From Lentzea alba (lineage in GTDB: Bacteria > Actinomycetota > Actinomycetes > Mycobacteriales > Pseudonocardiaceae): a stretch of 64,000 nucleotides of DNA. The stretch is from NCBI RefSeq assembly GCF_011067745.1, contig NZ_JAAMPJ010000012.1:62001-126000 (forward strand), read 5' to 3'. A program made the translations under genes and the position numbers. This document shows, in pieces, positions 47,483-56,719 of this stretch. The stretch's first letter is position 1. Every line of letters starts with the position of its first letter. Below the pieces are notes generated by a model that saw only the letters and a program-made list of their open reading frames with translations, was not told the origin of the DNA and did not search any database.

Positions 47483-50176
47483 ATGCGGCGAGGTGAGCCT
47501 GACGGCGGTCTGGCGACCAGTCTGCTCGTGGACCGGCCGGTCGAGGTCGAGGCCGTGCGGACACGGGTGCGGGACGTGGTCGCGGGCCGTCCGAGCCTGG
47601 TGCTCCTGACCGGTGTGGACGGCATGGGCAAGTCGTCGTTCGCCGAACTGCTTCGCGACTCGGTGCGTGACGAGGCAGAAATGCTGGTCACCACCTGTGC
47701 GGGCGGCCCCGGCTACACCGCTGTGCGAGGGCTGTCCGAGCACGCCGCTGGGTTGCTCGCGGAGGACGTTGACGACTACACGCGCTTGTCGAGGCTGACC
47801 GCCGCTGTTCTCGATCTCGCCGCACGACATCCGCTGGTGATCGTGCTGGACGACGCCCACCGGTGCGACGCCGCGAGTGCGCGCTGGCTGGGATTTCTCG
47901 CGCGGCGCAGCGCGGACGTGCCGCTCTGCGTCGTTCTCACCTGCCCGCCCACCGGGTGCACCTCGCTGGAGACGCTGTTCGGCGACCTGATCGAGGTGCT
48001 GGACACGTCCGAGATCCGCGTCGGCCCGTTCAGCGAGGAGCAGGTGCGGGAGCTGGTCTTCCGGCGGTTCGGCAGGGTTCCCGCGCCCGAGTTCGTGCAG
48101 GCCTGCCAGGAGGTGTGCGGCGGAGTTCCCGCCGATCTCCGGAGGTGGCTCGACGACATGGCCGGGCAGGGGGTGGAACCCGACAGCGCCGGAGCGGAGT
48201 GGTTGCGCGACAAGGGGATCGCCTCGGCGGTCGGGCGCGTCTGGGATCGGTTGGCGGCGCAGGGTTCGCCGGTGCGGCAGTACGCCACCGCGGTCGCGCT
48301 GATCGGCAGCAGCGGACCGGACACCGCGGGTGCCCTGTTCGGTTTCTCGGCGGCGGCGGTGAAGGCGGCCAGGACCACCTTGACCGACATCGGGGTGCTC
48401 ACGGCGGAAGGCCGGTTCGCCTCGCGGGCGTTGCGGGACAGGGTGCTCGTCGAACTGGACCCGGACGAGCTGACCGCTCTGCGCACGCGGGCCGCGCGGA
48501 TGCTGCGCGACGAAGGCGCCTCCCACGCCGACATCGCCGACCTGCTCCTGGCCCTGCCCGAGCTGAACGAGCCGTGGATGGTCTACACGCTGCGGGAAGC
48601 CGCGCGGGCCGTGCCCGCCGGTGCCGACACCGCGATCGCCTTGTTGCGCAAGGCCGTCGCGGCGGTGCCCGATCACGTCGACACGCGACTGGAGCTGGCG
48701 GACGCACTCGTCCGCACCGATCCGACTGCCGCGCTGGCGATGTACGCCGAGGTCGTCCGGGACGTTCCGGACGGCGTGACCCGTGCGTCCGTGGTGGTTC
48801 GGTACGGCCAGGTCGCGTTGGACGCCCGGCGTTCCCACGAGGCGTTCCCGTTGCTGCTGGGCGTGTTGCGCGAGGCTCCTCCAGAAGACGCCCGGCTGCG
48901 TGCTCTCGTCGAGGAAACGCTGATGGTGACCGGCTTCCACGACGTGACCACCGTGCGGCAGGCCCTGACGTTCGCGCGGGACGTCACGCTGTCCGCGGAC
49001 CTGTCCGCCGGAGAGAACCGGCGCCTGGTCCACCAGCTCGCGTCCACCGAACTGCTGACCGGCGGCTCTGTCGCGAGGGTGCGCGAACTGACCGAGCTGT
49101 CGATGCCGCCCGCGCGCGGACCCTACGACTTCTGGGACGTCCTGCCGGCCGCGAACCTGCACCTGTGCGGCGAACCGGTTGAGGCGATGGCACTTTTGAA
49201 CCGCGTGGTGGAGTCGGCGGAGGTCTGGGACAGCCGGATGACCCTGGCACTCGCGTTGAACGCCCGTGCGGCGATGTCGTTCGACGGCGGCGACCTCGCC
49301 GCCGCGGCGGCGGACGCGGAACGGGCGTTGAACCTGGATGTGCCGCGCGAAATGTGCGCGGGCGACACGTGGTCACGCGGATTGCTCGCCGCCGTGGCCG
49401 TGCGCCGTGGCGCGAACGACCGCGCCGCGGAGCTGCTCGTCGAGCACACCACGCCCATCGAGCCGATCGAACACAGCTGGGCGACGGCGGCGCGGGCACG
49501 CCTGCTGAGCAATCGCGGCGATCTGCGGACCGCGGTCGAGATGCTGCTCCGCTGCATCCGCGACTTCGACGAGATGGGCATCGCGAGCCCGTTGATCGTG
49601 CCGTGGGCCGACGCCGCGAAGTTGCTGGTCGAGCTCGGGCGCGAGGAAGAGGCCCTCGACCTGGTCGAGCGCTTCCGCCCGGACCGCCACGGCTGGGACA
49701 CGGCGTGGGTGCGCGGTTCCGCGTTGCTCGTCGAAGGACTGGCGACCGGGAAGATCGAGACGCTGGAGCACGCGGTGAGCGAGCTCGCGGCCGCCGGTGT
49801 CCGGCTCCTGGAGTGCGAAGCGCTGACGGCACTCGGACTGGCGTTGCTGAACGCCGGTCAGGAGAAGGCGGCGCGCAAGCACCTCCGCGCGGCGGTCGAC
49901 CTCGCGGTGCGCTGCGGTGACGTCCTCGCGGGCAACGCGGCCCGGGACGCACTGGTGAAGGCCGGCGGCCGGATGGGAGTGCTGTCCGCGACGCCGCTCG
50001 AGGCGCTCACCGGCGGCGAACGCCGGGTGGCCGAGCTCGCCGCCGGGAAGTTGACCAACCGGGAGATCGCCGACACGCTGTTCGTCGCGGTGCGCACGGT
50101 CGAAAGCCATCTGTCCAACGCCTACCGAAAACTGGGCGTGCAGACCCGCACCGAACTCGCCGCCCGGCTGCGGTAG
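47483..50176 (+). CDS. LAL-type LuxR-family regulator
   Basis: 897 residues from ATG 47483, chosen for AGGGG at good spacing; earlier starts add an unconserved leader. Walker A GVDGMGKSS is at 44-52 and Walker B PLVIVLDDAHRCD near 120. The central ~600 residues are helical repeats. The C-terminal HTH reads LTGGERRVAELAAGKLTNRE, then VRTVESHLSNAYRKLG. It is first of three large STAND proteins encoded 8 and 3 bp apart, hence one operon. Its direct target genes are not apparent. Confidence 0.9.
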   Translation: MRRGEPDGGLATSLLVDRPVEVEAVRTRVRDVVAGRPSLVLLTGVDGMGKSSFAELLRDSVRDEAEMLVTTCAGGPGYTAVRGLSEHAAGLLAEDVDDYTRLSRLTAAVLDLAARHPLVIVLDDAHRCDAASARWLGFLARRSADVPLCVVLTCPPTGCTSLETLFGDLIEVLDTSEIRVGPFSEEQVRELVFRRFGRVPAPEFVQACQEVCGGVPADLRRWLDDMAGQGVEPDSAGAEWLRDKGIASAVGRVWDRLAAQGSPVRQYATAVALIGSSGPDTAGALFGFSAAAVKAARTTLTDIGVLTAEGRFASRALRDRVLVELDPDELTALRTRAARMLRDEGASHADIADLLLALPELNEPWMVYTLREAARAVPAGADTAIALLRKAVAAVPDHVDTRLELADALVRTDPTAALAMYAEVVRDVPDGVTRASVVVRYGQVALDARRSHEAFPLLLGVLREAPPEDARLRALVEETLMVTGFHDVTTVRQALTFARDVTLSADLSAGENRRLVHQLASTELLTGGSVARVRELTELSMPPARGPYDFWDVLPAANLHLCGEPVEAMALLNRVVESAEVWDSRMTLALALNARAAMSFDGGDLAAAAADAERALNLDVPREMCAGDTWSRGLLAAVAVRRGANDRAAELLVEHTTPIEPIEHSWATAARARLLSNRGDLRTAVEMLLRCIRDFDEMGIASPLIVPWADAAKLLVELGREEEALDLVERFRPDRHGWDTAWVRGSALLVEGLATGKIETLEHAVSELAAAGVRLLECEALTALGLALLNAGQEKAARKHLRAAVDLAVRCGDVLAGNAARDALVKAGGRMGVLSATPLEALTGGERRVAELAAGKLTNREIADTLFVAVRTVESHLSNAYRKLGVQTRTELAARLR

Positions 50177-50184
50177 GCGAGCTG

Positions 50185-52557
50185 ATGACCATCGTCGGCG
50201 CGGAAGCCGAACTCGCGGCACTGGACGAGGCGGTCGTCTGCCTCGGCCGGGGCGGTGCGCCGTTGGTCGAGATCGCCGGTGCGCGCGGAGCCGGCCGCAG
50301 CACGCTGCTCCGCCACGTGATGCGCTCCGCGCGGCGCGCGGGAGCGGTGGTGCTGTCCGCGTTCAGCAACAGCGACTCGCTGACCGACGAGTTCAGCGTT
50401 GTCCTGCAACTCATGCAGCTCGTCGACGGGCCCACCGGTGGTTCCGCCGCCACGTCGACGCTGCTCGGTCTCGCGCGCACGACGCCGGTGCTGGTCGCGG
50501 TGGACGACGCCGACCGGTTCCACCACTCGTCCCGGGAGTGGCTCGCGGAGCTGGGCGGCCGGGCCGATGGTGGTCTCATGATCGTCACCGTGACCGACGG
50601 TGTCCACCCGGTGCTGGACGGCGCGCGACTGCTGGTGCCGCGCCCGTTGACGATCGATCACGTCACCGAGCTCGTGGGCGCGCCGGTGGAGTGCGAGTTC
50701 GCGGAGGCTCTCGTGCTGGCCACCGGTGGTCTGCCCGCCGTGGTGCGCGAGGTGCTGGACCGGTGTGCCGCCGAGGAGCTCGCACCGGTGGCGTCCACGG
50801 CGGCGATGATCGCCGACCTGGCGGCCGAGGTCGTGGGTGATCGGGTCGCGAGGATCGTGGGCGAGCTGCCCGCCGAGGTGGCTGCGCTGGTGCGGGCGAT
50901 CGCGGCCTGCGGGCCCGGCTTCGGCTTCTCGCTCACCTGCACCTTGGCCGGACTGCGGGAGTTCTCGCCCGCCCGCGCGCTGGACGTGCTCGTCGGAGCC
51001 GGCCTCGTCACCGCGGGCGCGCGGCCGGAGCTGGCGGCAGGCGTCCCGGCGGCACGGGTGGTGCAGGGCATGCCCGCGACCGCGCGGCAGGACCTGTACG
51101 CGCGGGCCGCGCGGCTGGGCCACCGCGGCGCGGTCGACGAGATCGAGGTGGCGCGGATCCTCGCCGGGACGCCGCCGCTCGGTGACCCTTGGGTCGTGCC
51201 GCTGCTGCGCACCTCCGCACGGCGTGAGATCGCACGGGGCCAGTCCTGTCAGGCCGTCCGTCACCTGGAACGCGCCCTGCGGGAACCCCTCGACCCGGTG
51301 ACCAGGGCCGAGCTGGTGCTGCGGCTGGCGCTGGCGGAGAGCGTCCGCGCACCGGAGATCGGCGACCGCCGGTTGTCCCGGATGCTGCTGGAGACCCAGC
51401 CACCGGAGTGCGCGGAGGTGCGCCGTGCCGCTGCCGACCAGCTGTTCGCACGGGGTGACGGCGTGCTGATCCGGCACACGTTCGGCGCGGTCGCGGAGTC
51501 CGCGACCGAGTGGGACAGCGTCACGTCGTTGTACTGGATCAACGGAGACGCACCGGTCGAGGCACCGGAGTACGGCGCGCTGGAGGCACCGGTCCTGGCC
51601 GCCGCGCCGGATGACACCGGCAGCGCGGGGGTGGCCGCGTGGGTCTGCGCCGCGCGCGGTGAGGACGCGCAGCTCGTCAGGTCTCTCGCCCGGACCGCCC
51701 TCGCTGATCCGTCGGCGATGCTGATGTGCCGGTTGACCGCCGCCTCCGCGTTGTGGCTGACCGACGACGTGGCCGATGCCGTGGCCGGAATCGAGGGCGT
51801 GCTGGGCGAGTCGCGCCGGCGCGGACTGATCGCGGTCACCGGCCGGGCGCTGATGCTGCGAGCCGTGGCGAGGACGCAGGAAGGCAGGTTCGACGACGCC
51901 GAGGCCGACCTCGAGCGCGCTGTCGCCGAGCTGCCGAGATGGCATCGGGACGTCCGGCTGCTGCTGGACGCGGTGCAGGTGCGGCTCATGGTCGCGCGGG
52001 GGGAGATCGATCGTGCCGAGGAGGCGCTCTCGGGGATACCGGAGCTGGGGCTCGGGCACTTCCGCGTCGCCCTCGACTTCGCGCGAGCGACGGTCGCGGT
52101 CGCCAGGGGTGACGCCGAGCAGGCGATCGGACACCTGGACAGGTGCGCGATCCGCCTGCGTGCCAGGGACGCGGAGAACCCCGCCCTGGTGCCGTGGCGC
52201 TCGCTGGCGGCAGGCGCCTGGCGTGCGCTGGGCGACCCCGGCCGGGCCGCCGCGCTGGCCGCGGAGGAACTGGAGCTCGCCCGGCGCTGGACCGCGCCCA
52301 GTGCGGTGGCCAGGGCTCATCTGAGTTGTGCGGCGACCGGCCAGGCGGAGTACCACCTGCGCGAGGCGGTCCGCCTGCTGGACGGCTCGCCGCACCGGCT
52401 GCTGCGGGCCGAGGCGTTGCTCGGACTCGCCGAGGTCGTCGGAGCGGCGGCCGGTGCGCCGCTGGTGCGGGAAGCGGGCATGCTCGCGGTGGCGTGCCGG
52501 GCGATGCCGCTGGTCACTCGTGCGCGTGGCCTCGGCTGGGCACCGGACGGTCGATGA
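50185..52557 (+). CDS. LAL-like STAND protein without HTH
   Basis: 790 residues. The overall plan copies its neighbours: MTIVGAEAELAALDEAV, a P-loop-like GARGAGRST at 32-40, a Walker B-like VLVAVDDADRF near 107, then helical repeats. Two features are abnormal. The invariant P-loop Lys is Arg, and the protein ends at GLGWAPDGR without any LuxR HTH. The reading frame is otherwise intact and well codon-biased, so it is not simply a pseudogene. It may bind the flanking LAL proteins as a modulator. It starts 8 bp after one LAL gene and ends 3 bp before the next. Confidence 0.85.
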   Translation: MTIVGAEAELAALDEAVVCLGRGGAPLVEIAGARGAGRSTLLRHVMRSARRAGAVVLSAFSNSDSLTDEFSVVLQLMQLVDGPTGGSAATSTLLGLARTTPVLVAVDDADRFHHSSREWLAELGGRADGGLMIVTVTDGVHPVLDGARLLVPRPLTIDHVTELVGAPVECEFAEALVLATGGLPAVVREVLDRCAAEELAPVASTAAMIADLAAEVVGDRVARIVGELPAEVAALVRAIAACGPGFGFSLTCTLAGLREFSPARALDVLVGAGLVTAGARPELAAGVPAARVVQGMPATARQDLYARAARLGHRGAVDEIEVARILAGTPPLGDPWVVPLLRTSARREIARGQSCQAVRHLERALREPLDPVTRAELVLRLALAESVRAPEIGDRRLSRMLLETQPPECAEVRRAAADQLFARGDGVLIRHTFGAVAESATEWDSVTSLYWINGDAPVEAPEYGALEAPVLAAAPDDTGSAGVAAWVCAARGEDAQLVRSLARTALADPSAMLMCRLTAASALWLTDDVADAVAGIEGVLGESRRRGLIAVTGRALMLRAVARTQEGRFDDAEADLERAVAELPRWHRDVRLLLDAVQVRLMVARGEIDRAEEALSGIPELGLGHFRVALDFARATVAVARGDAEQAIGHLDRCAIRLRARDAENPALVPWRSLAAGAWRALGDPGRAAALAAEELELARRWTAPSAVARAHLSCAATGQAEYHLREAVRLLDGSPHRLLRAEALLGLAEVVGAAAGAPLVREAGMLAVACRAMPLVTRARGLGWAPDGR

Positions 52558-52560
52558 GAG

Positions 52561-55344
52561 GTGCGGAACAGCGTGTTGGTGCTGGAGCGGGAGCACGAGC
52601 TGGCGGTGGTCGGCCGGGCGTTGCGCGAAGCCTCCGCCGGAGCGGGCGGGGTGATCGTGCTCGCCGGTCCGCTGGGCAACGGCAAGACCGCGTTGTTGCA
52701 CGCCTTGCGCCGGCATCCCGAGGCGGCGGGGTGCACGGTGCTGACCGCCTCGGCCTCGGCGGCGGAACGCGAGTTCGCCCACGGCGTCGTGCGTCAGCTG
52801 TTCGACCCCGTGCTCGTCGGCGCTCCGGAAGAGGTGTGGCGAGGCAGGGCCGCGTCCGCCCGTGCGGTGCTGGCGCCCGCGCGAGGCGCTCATGCGGAGA
52901 ACGACGGGCACGAGCTGAGTTCCGGCCTGTGCGCGCTGGCGGCGAATCTTGCCGAGGAACAGCCGTTGCTCGTGCTGGTCGACGACCTGCAGTGGGCGGA
53001 CGCGGGGTCGCTGGAGGTGCTCGCCCAGCTGGCCAGGCGGAGCACGCACCTGCGGGTTCTGCTCGTGGTGACCGTGCGCGAGGGTCACCCGCTCGCCGAG
53101 CAGCCCTCGGTGGTGTCGATCATCGGTGCGGCCGTCGAACGGCTGTGGCCGGCGCCGTTGTCCCTCGCCGGGGTGACGGAGGTGGTGCACGACCGGCTCG
53201 GCCAGGAGTGCGACGCGGAGTTCGCGCTCGCCTGTCACGAGGCCACCCTGGGCAATCCGCTGCGCGTCACGGCACTGGTGTCGGCGTGGGCGATGGGCGG
53301 GCGGGCACCGGTGGCGGCCGCGGCGGAGGAGGTCCGCACGATGCGGACCACGCGAGTGCGGGACCGCCTGGTGGCCTGCATGCGCGGACTTTCGGGACCG
53401 GCCAGGGCGTTGCTCATGGCGATGGTGGTGCTGGTGGACGCCGAAGAGCCGCGGATGGCGGGCGAGCTGGCCGAGCTCGACGAGGGCGTGGCCGCGCAGG
53501 CCCGAAGATCGCTGCGCAGGCTGGGGCTGCTCACCGGCGACGAGTTCGCGCACCTCGGGGTGCGCGACGCGGCGGAGGAGCTCATCACCCCCGCCGAGCG
53601 GGAGAGCCTGCAGCTGCGCGCGGTCCGGTTGCTCTACGACAACGGCCGGCCCGCGGAGCACGTCGCGGATCAGCTGATGCAGATCACCGTGCCGCAGGGT
53701 CCGTGGGCGGTGCACGTGCTGCGGGTCGCCGCGGAGGCCGAACTGCGCCGCGGCAACCCGCGGACCGCCGCTCGCTACCTGCGCCGTGCGTTGCTGGACA
53801 CGTCCGTCGACGGTCAGGACCGGGCGAAGGTGCTCGTCGACCTGGTCGCGGCGGAACACCGCTTCGACCGTCAGGCGGCGATCAGGAGCACCTCGTACGC
53901 GGTGTCGTTGCTCCCCGAAGCGGGGGAGCGGGCCGCGGTGATCATTCAGCTCGCCCCGGCGGTGGTCGCCGACGCTCCGCTGCCGGTGGTGTCGTTGCTG
54001 CGGGAGGTGGCGAAAGCACTGGGTGACCCGGCGCGGCTGGACGGGACGAACCGCGAGCTGGCGCTGCGCGTGGAAGCGCGGTTGTGGCAGGCGGGCCAGA
54101 TGAACGCGCTGGAGCTCGACGCCGCGCTGATGCGGTTCGCGGAGCTCGAGCCCGACGTGCCGACGAAGACGAGCGCGGACCGCGAACTGCTGGCCGTGCT
54201 CCTGCACGGCGCGACGCTGACCGCCCGCAGGCCGTCGGCCCAGGTCGCGGCACTCGCGGAGGAGGTGCTCGTGCGTGAGCCGGCGGGTGCGCCGCACATC
54301 GCCGGAGTCGCGCCGCTGCTGGTCACCTCGCTCGCCGCCGCCGACGCTCCGGGCAGGGCGGCGAAGTGGCTCGGCGACGCGTCCACCGCGGGCGGGCAGT
54401 GCGGGGACGCGGCCCATCAGGCGACGATCAGCACCGAGCAGTCGCTCGTGCACCTGTTGTCCGGACGGTTCCAGGACGCGGCCGCCGCGGCCCGCGGCGC
54501 GTTCGACCTGGGCGTGTGGGACTGGCGCACGGTCGGGTCCAGCACCTCGGCGATGGCGGGGGTGGTGGCGTTGCAACTGCGCGACCGGATGCTCATCGAG
54601 CACGTGCTGGCCACCGTGTCCGCGCAGCCCGAGCCACCGACCGGCTGCCTCGCCGCGATCGTCGGCATGCTGCGCGGGTCGGCCGCGGCGTGGCGGGGAG
54701 ACCTCAGATCCGCCGTCGTCGCACTGACCGAGTGCGGCCACGTGCTCGACCGGTCCGGCTGGCGCAACCCGGTGCTGTTCCCGTGGCGGACCACGCTCGC
54801 GCAGATGCGGCACCGGCTCGGGCACACCGACGAGGCGATCGCCCTCGCGGAAGAAGAGCGGCTGATCGCGCAGGAGTGGGGTGCCCCGTCCGCGATCGGC
54901 CGCACCTGGCGGGTGCTCGGCTCGCTGAGCAGCGGCGACCACGCCGCGGAGCTGACGAGTCGTGCGGTCGAGGTGCTGGAGGGCTCGGAACATCGGCTGG
55001 AACTGACGCTGTCGTTGCGGCAGTGGGCTGGGCAGTCGGGCCGGGTCGACGTCTGGCGGCGATGTCTGGACGCGGCCGTGGAAATCGGCTCCGGGAAAAT
55101 CGCCGAGCAGGCCAGGGCAGCACTGGGCGGAGGGGCGCCGGTTTCGGTGGCCCGACTCACTCCGTCCGAGCAGCGAGTCGCGTTGCTGGCGGCGGCGGGC
55201 AGCTCGAACCAGGAAATCGCGGAATCTTTGGCGGTGACGTCACGCGCGGTGGAGAAACATTTGACCAACACCTATCGAAAGCTTGGAGTACGGGGTCGGG
55301 CGGACCTCGCCGAGGCGCTGCATCAGTTGATGCCAAACGGTTGA
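52561..55344 (+). CDS. LAL-type LuxR-family regulator
   Basis: 927 residues. LVLEREHELAVVGRAL leads to Walker A GPLGNGKTA (36-44) and Walker B LLVLVDDLQWAD near 140. Long helical-repeat region, then HTH LTPSEQRVALLAAAGSSNQE followed by SRAVEKHLTNTYRKLG. GTG 52561 lies 3 bp after the previous stop; GTG 52573 is also possible. It is the third member of the operon. The arrangement LAL, HTH-less LAL, LAL suggests heteromeric regulation. Confidence 0.9.
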   Translation: MRNSVLVLEREHELAVVGRALREASAGAGGVIVLAGPLGNGKTALLHALRRHPEAAGCTVLTASASAAEREFAHGVVRQLFDPVLVGAPEEVWRGRAASARAVLAPARGAHAENDGHELSSGLCALAANLAEEQPLLVLVDDLQWADAGSLEVLAQLARRSTHLRVLLVVTVREGHPLAEQPSVVSIIGAAVERLWPAPLSLAGVTEVVHDRLGQECDAEFALACHEATLGNPLRVTALVSAWAMGGRAPVAAAAEEVRTMRTTRVRDRLVACMRGLSGPARALLMAMVVLVDAEEPRMAGELAELDEGVAAQARRSLRRLGLLTGDEFAHLGVRDAAEELITPAERESLQLRAVRLLYDNGRPAEHVADQLMQITVPQGPWAVHVLRVAAEAELRRGNPRTAARYLRRALLDTSVDGQDRAKVLVDLVAAEHRFDRQAAIRSTSYAVSLLPEAGERAAVIIQLAPAVVADAPLPVVSLLREVAKALGDPARLDGTNRELALRVEARLWQAGQMNALELDAALMRFAELEPDVPTKTSADRELLAVLLHGATLTARRPSAQVAALAEEVLVREPAGAPHIAGVAPLLVTSLAAADAPGRAAKWLGDASTAGGQCGDAAHQATISTEQSLVHLLSGRFQDAAAAARGAFDLGVWDWRTVGSSTSAMAGVVALQLRDRMLIEHVLATVSAQPEPPTGCLAAIVGMLRGSAAAWRGDLRSAVVALTECGHVLDRSGWRNPVLFPWRTTLAQMRHRLGHTDEAIALAEEERLIAQEWGAPSAIGRTWRVLGSLSSGDHAAELTSRAVEVLEGSEHRLELTLSLRQWAGQSGRVDVWRRCLDAAVEIGSGKIAEQARAALGGGAPVSVARLTPSEQRVALLAAAGSSNQEIAESLAVTSRAVEKHLTNTYRKLGVRGRADLAEALHQLMPNG

Positions 55345-55705
55345 CGCTGCGCCATTTGATACGAAGCAGTACCCCTGTACGGATTACAGCCCTTACTCCG
55401 TTGTGCTGTCCGATTCGCTCGTTTGGGGTACTTCGCGTACTCGGGTGTAGCGGTAACCGACCGAACCGTCACTCTCTGTTCGGGCGCCGACCGAACCATC
55501 TGTGGTACGGCACCACAGTATTTGGTACGGCTCGTTGACGGTTCAAGTTCAGAATCCGTATGTTCGGATAGTGGAAAACGGGTGAAGCAAGCTCATTCGC
55601 CGGGCTGTCGACCGGTCTCTTGCGAGTTGTGCTCGTTGACGGCGCAACCTGTTTCTGAATCCACCGTTTCAGTGATGTTCGCTCCTTCGGGAAGGTGGGA
55701 TCGAA
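55345..55705. other. Intergenic region rich in short repeats
   Basis: About 360 bp, relatively AT-rich for this DNA. It holds an inverted repeat TGTGGT-N5-ACCACA (55501-55517), three GTACGG words (55377, 55505, 55526) and a direct repeat GACCGAACC. No coding signal. It probably contains the LAL operon end and the promoter of the PucR-type gene at 55706. Confidence 0.45.
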
Positions 55706-56659
55706 ATGTCCGAGCCCGCAGTCAGGTGGGATTCGCCGACCGACGCCGGACGCCGGCGCCTTCGTCCGGCGGATGACGACGACCTGCGGCTCGCGGACTT
55801 CCGCGCCAGGGTGCGCGCGGCGGGCGAGCGGTGGGTCACCGACCGGCAGGACGGGCTGGCGGCGGTGCTCGCCGAGGCCGCGGCAGGCGATCCCGAACTC
55901 GCCGAACTCGCGCGGGTCGGCGGCTCGCTGCTGGAGGACTTCCTCGACGGCTTCCGCCGCCAGGCAGGTGCGGACCAGGCGCTGGCACTGCACCGCGACC
56001 TCGCGGGCGACCTGATCCACGGCCGCGACGTGGCACCCGAGGTGCTCGCCGGTCTCGCCTCCCGCTACCTCATCGCCGTCGTGCGCTTCCCCGACGCGGG
56101 CCGCGGCAGGCCCGCGTTGCACGAGGCGGCCGGCACCGGCGTGCTGAAGACCCGCCGGGACAACGCGGTGGTGCTGCTCGTGCCCGACGTGGACGCGGAC
56201 CGCACCGCGCGGATCACCAAGCAGCTGACCCAGTGCCTGGCCGGCAAGGGCTGGCTGGCCCTCGCCGAGCGGCCGAAGGAAGAGATCGCCGACGGCTACG
56301 CCGAGGCCGCCGACGTCATGCGGCTCGTCGTCGCGGGCAGGCGGCCAGGCGGCGCGTACCGCATCTCGGACGTGCTGGTCGAGTACGCGGTGACCAGCCA
56401 CGAGCGGGTCACCGAGAACCTCGCCGCCGTCATCAAGCCGTTGCGGGCGCACGGCGTGCTCTGGGAGACGCTGACCGTGCTGATCGACGCGGACTACAAC
56501 CGCAACAAGGCCGCGCGCGACCTCTTCATCCACCGCAGCACGCTCGACTACCGGTTGCAGCGCATCGCCAGCATCACCGGGTTCGACCCGACGAGCGGCC
56601 GGGGCGCCCAGGTGCTGACCGCGGCGATGATCGCGGACGCGGTCGCCACGGTCAGCTGA
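55706..56659 (+). CDS. PucR/CdaR-type regulator
   Basis: 317 residues, ATG 55706 with SD GGAAGGTGGGA. The domain order matches the PucR-type proteins at 32443 and 33587: helical N-terminus, a GGDEF-derived middle (YLIAVVRFPDAGRGRPALHE to GKGWLALAERP), PGGAYRISDVLVEYAVTSH, and HTH LWETLTVLIDADYNRNKAAR followed by LFIHRSTLDYRLQRIASITG. It is shorter at its N-terminus. It precedes an ABC-type binding lipoprotein and may regulate it. Confidence 0.85.
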   Translation: MSEPAVRWDSPTDAGRRRLRPADDDDLRLADFRARVRAAGERWVTDRQDGLAAVLAEAAAGDPELAELARVGGSLLEDFLDGFRRQAGADQALALHRDLAGDLIHGRDVAPEVLAGLASRYLIAVVRFPDAGRGRPALHEAAGTGVLKTRRDNAVVLLVPDVDADRTARITKQLTQCLAGKGWLALAERPKEEIADGYAEAADVMRLVVAGRRPGGAYRISDVLVEYAVTSHERVTENLAAVIKPLRAHGVLWETLTVLIDADYNRNKAARDLFIHRSTLDYRLQRIASITGFDPTSGRGAQVLTAAMIADAVATVS

Positions 56660-56719
56660 CTGCGGGTTTGGCGCTGTAGCTGGCACGTTTCGACTCGGTA
56701 GTTAAGGACAAAACTGATC

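Noticed and set aside
50122..54993. A 1,623-codon open frame on the minus strand
   Set aside because: It lies antisense to two LAL-type genes and reflects the absence of stops in high-GC antisense frames. Its translation is low-complexity His/Arg/Gln-rich with no domains, whereas the plus-strand frames carry P-loop and HTH motifs.
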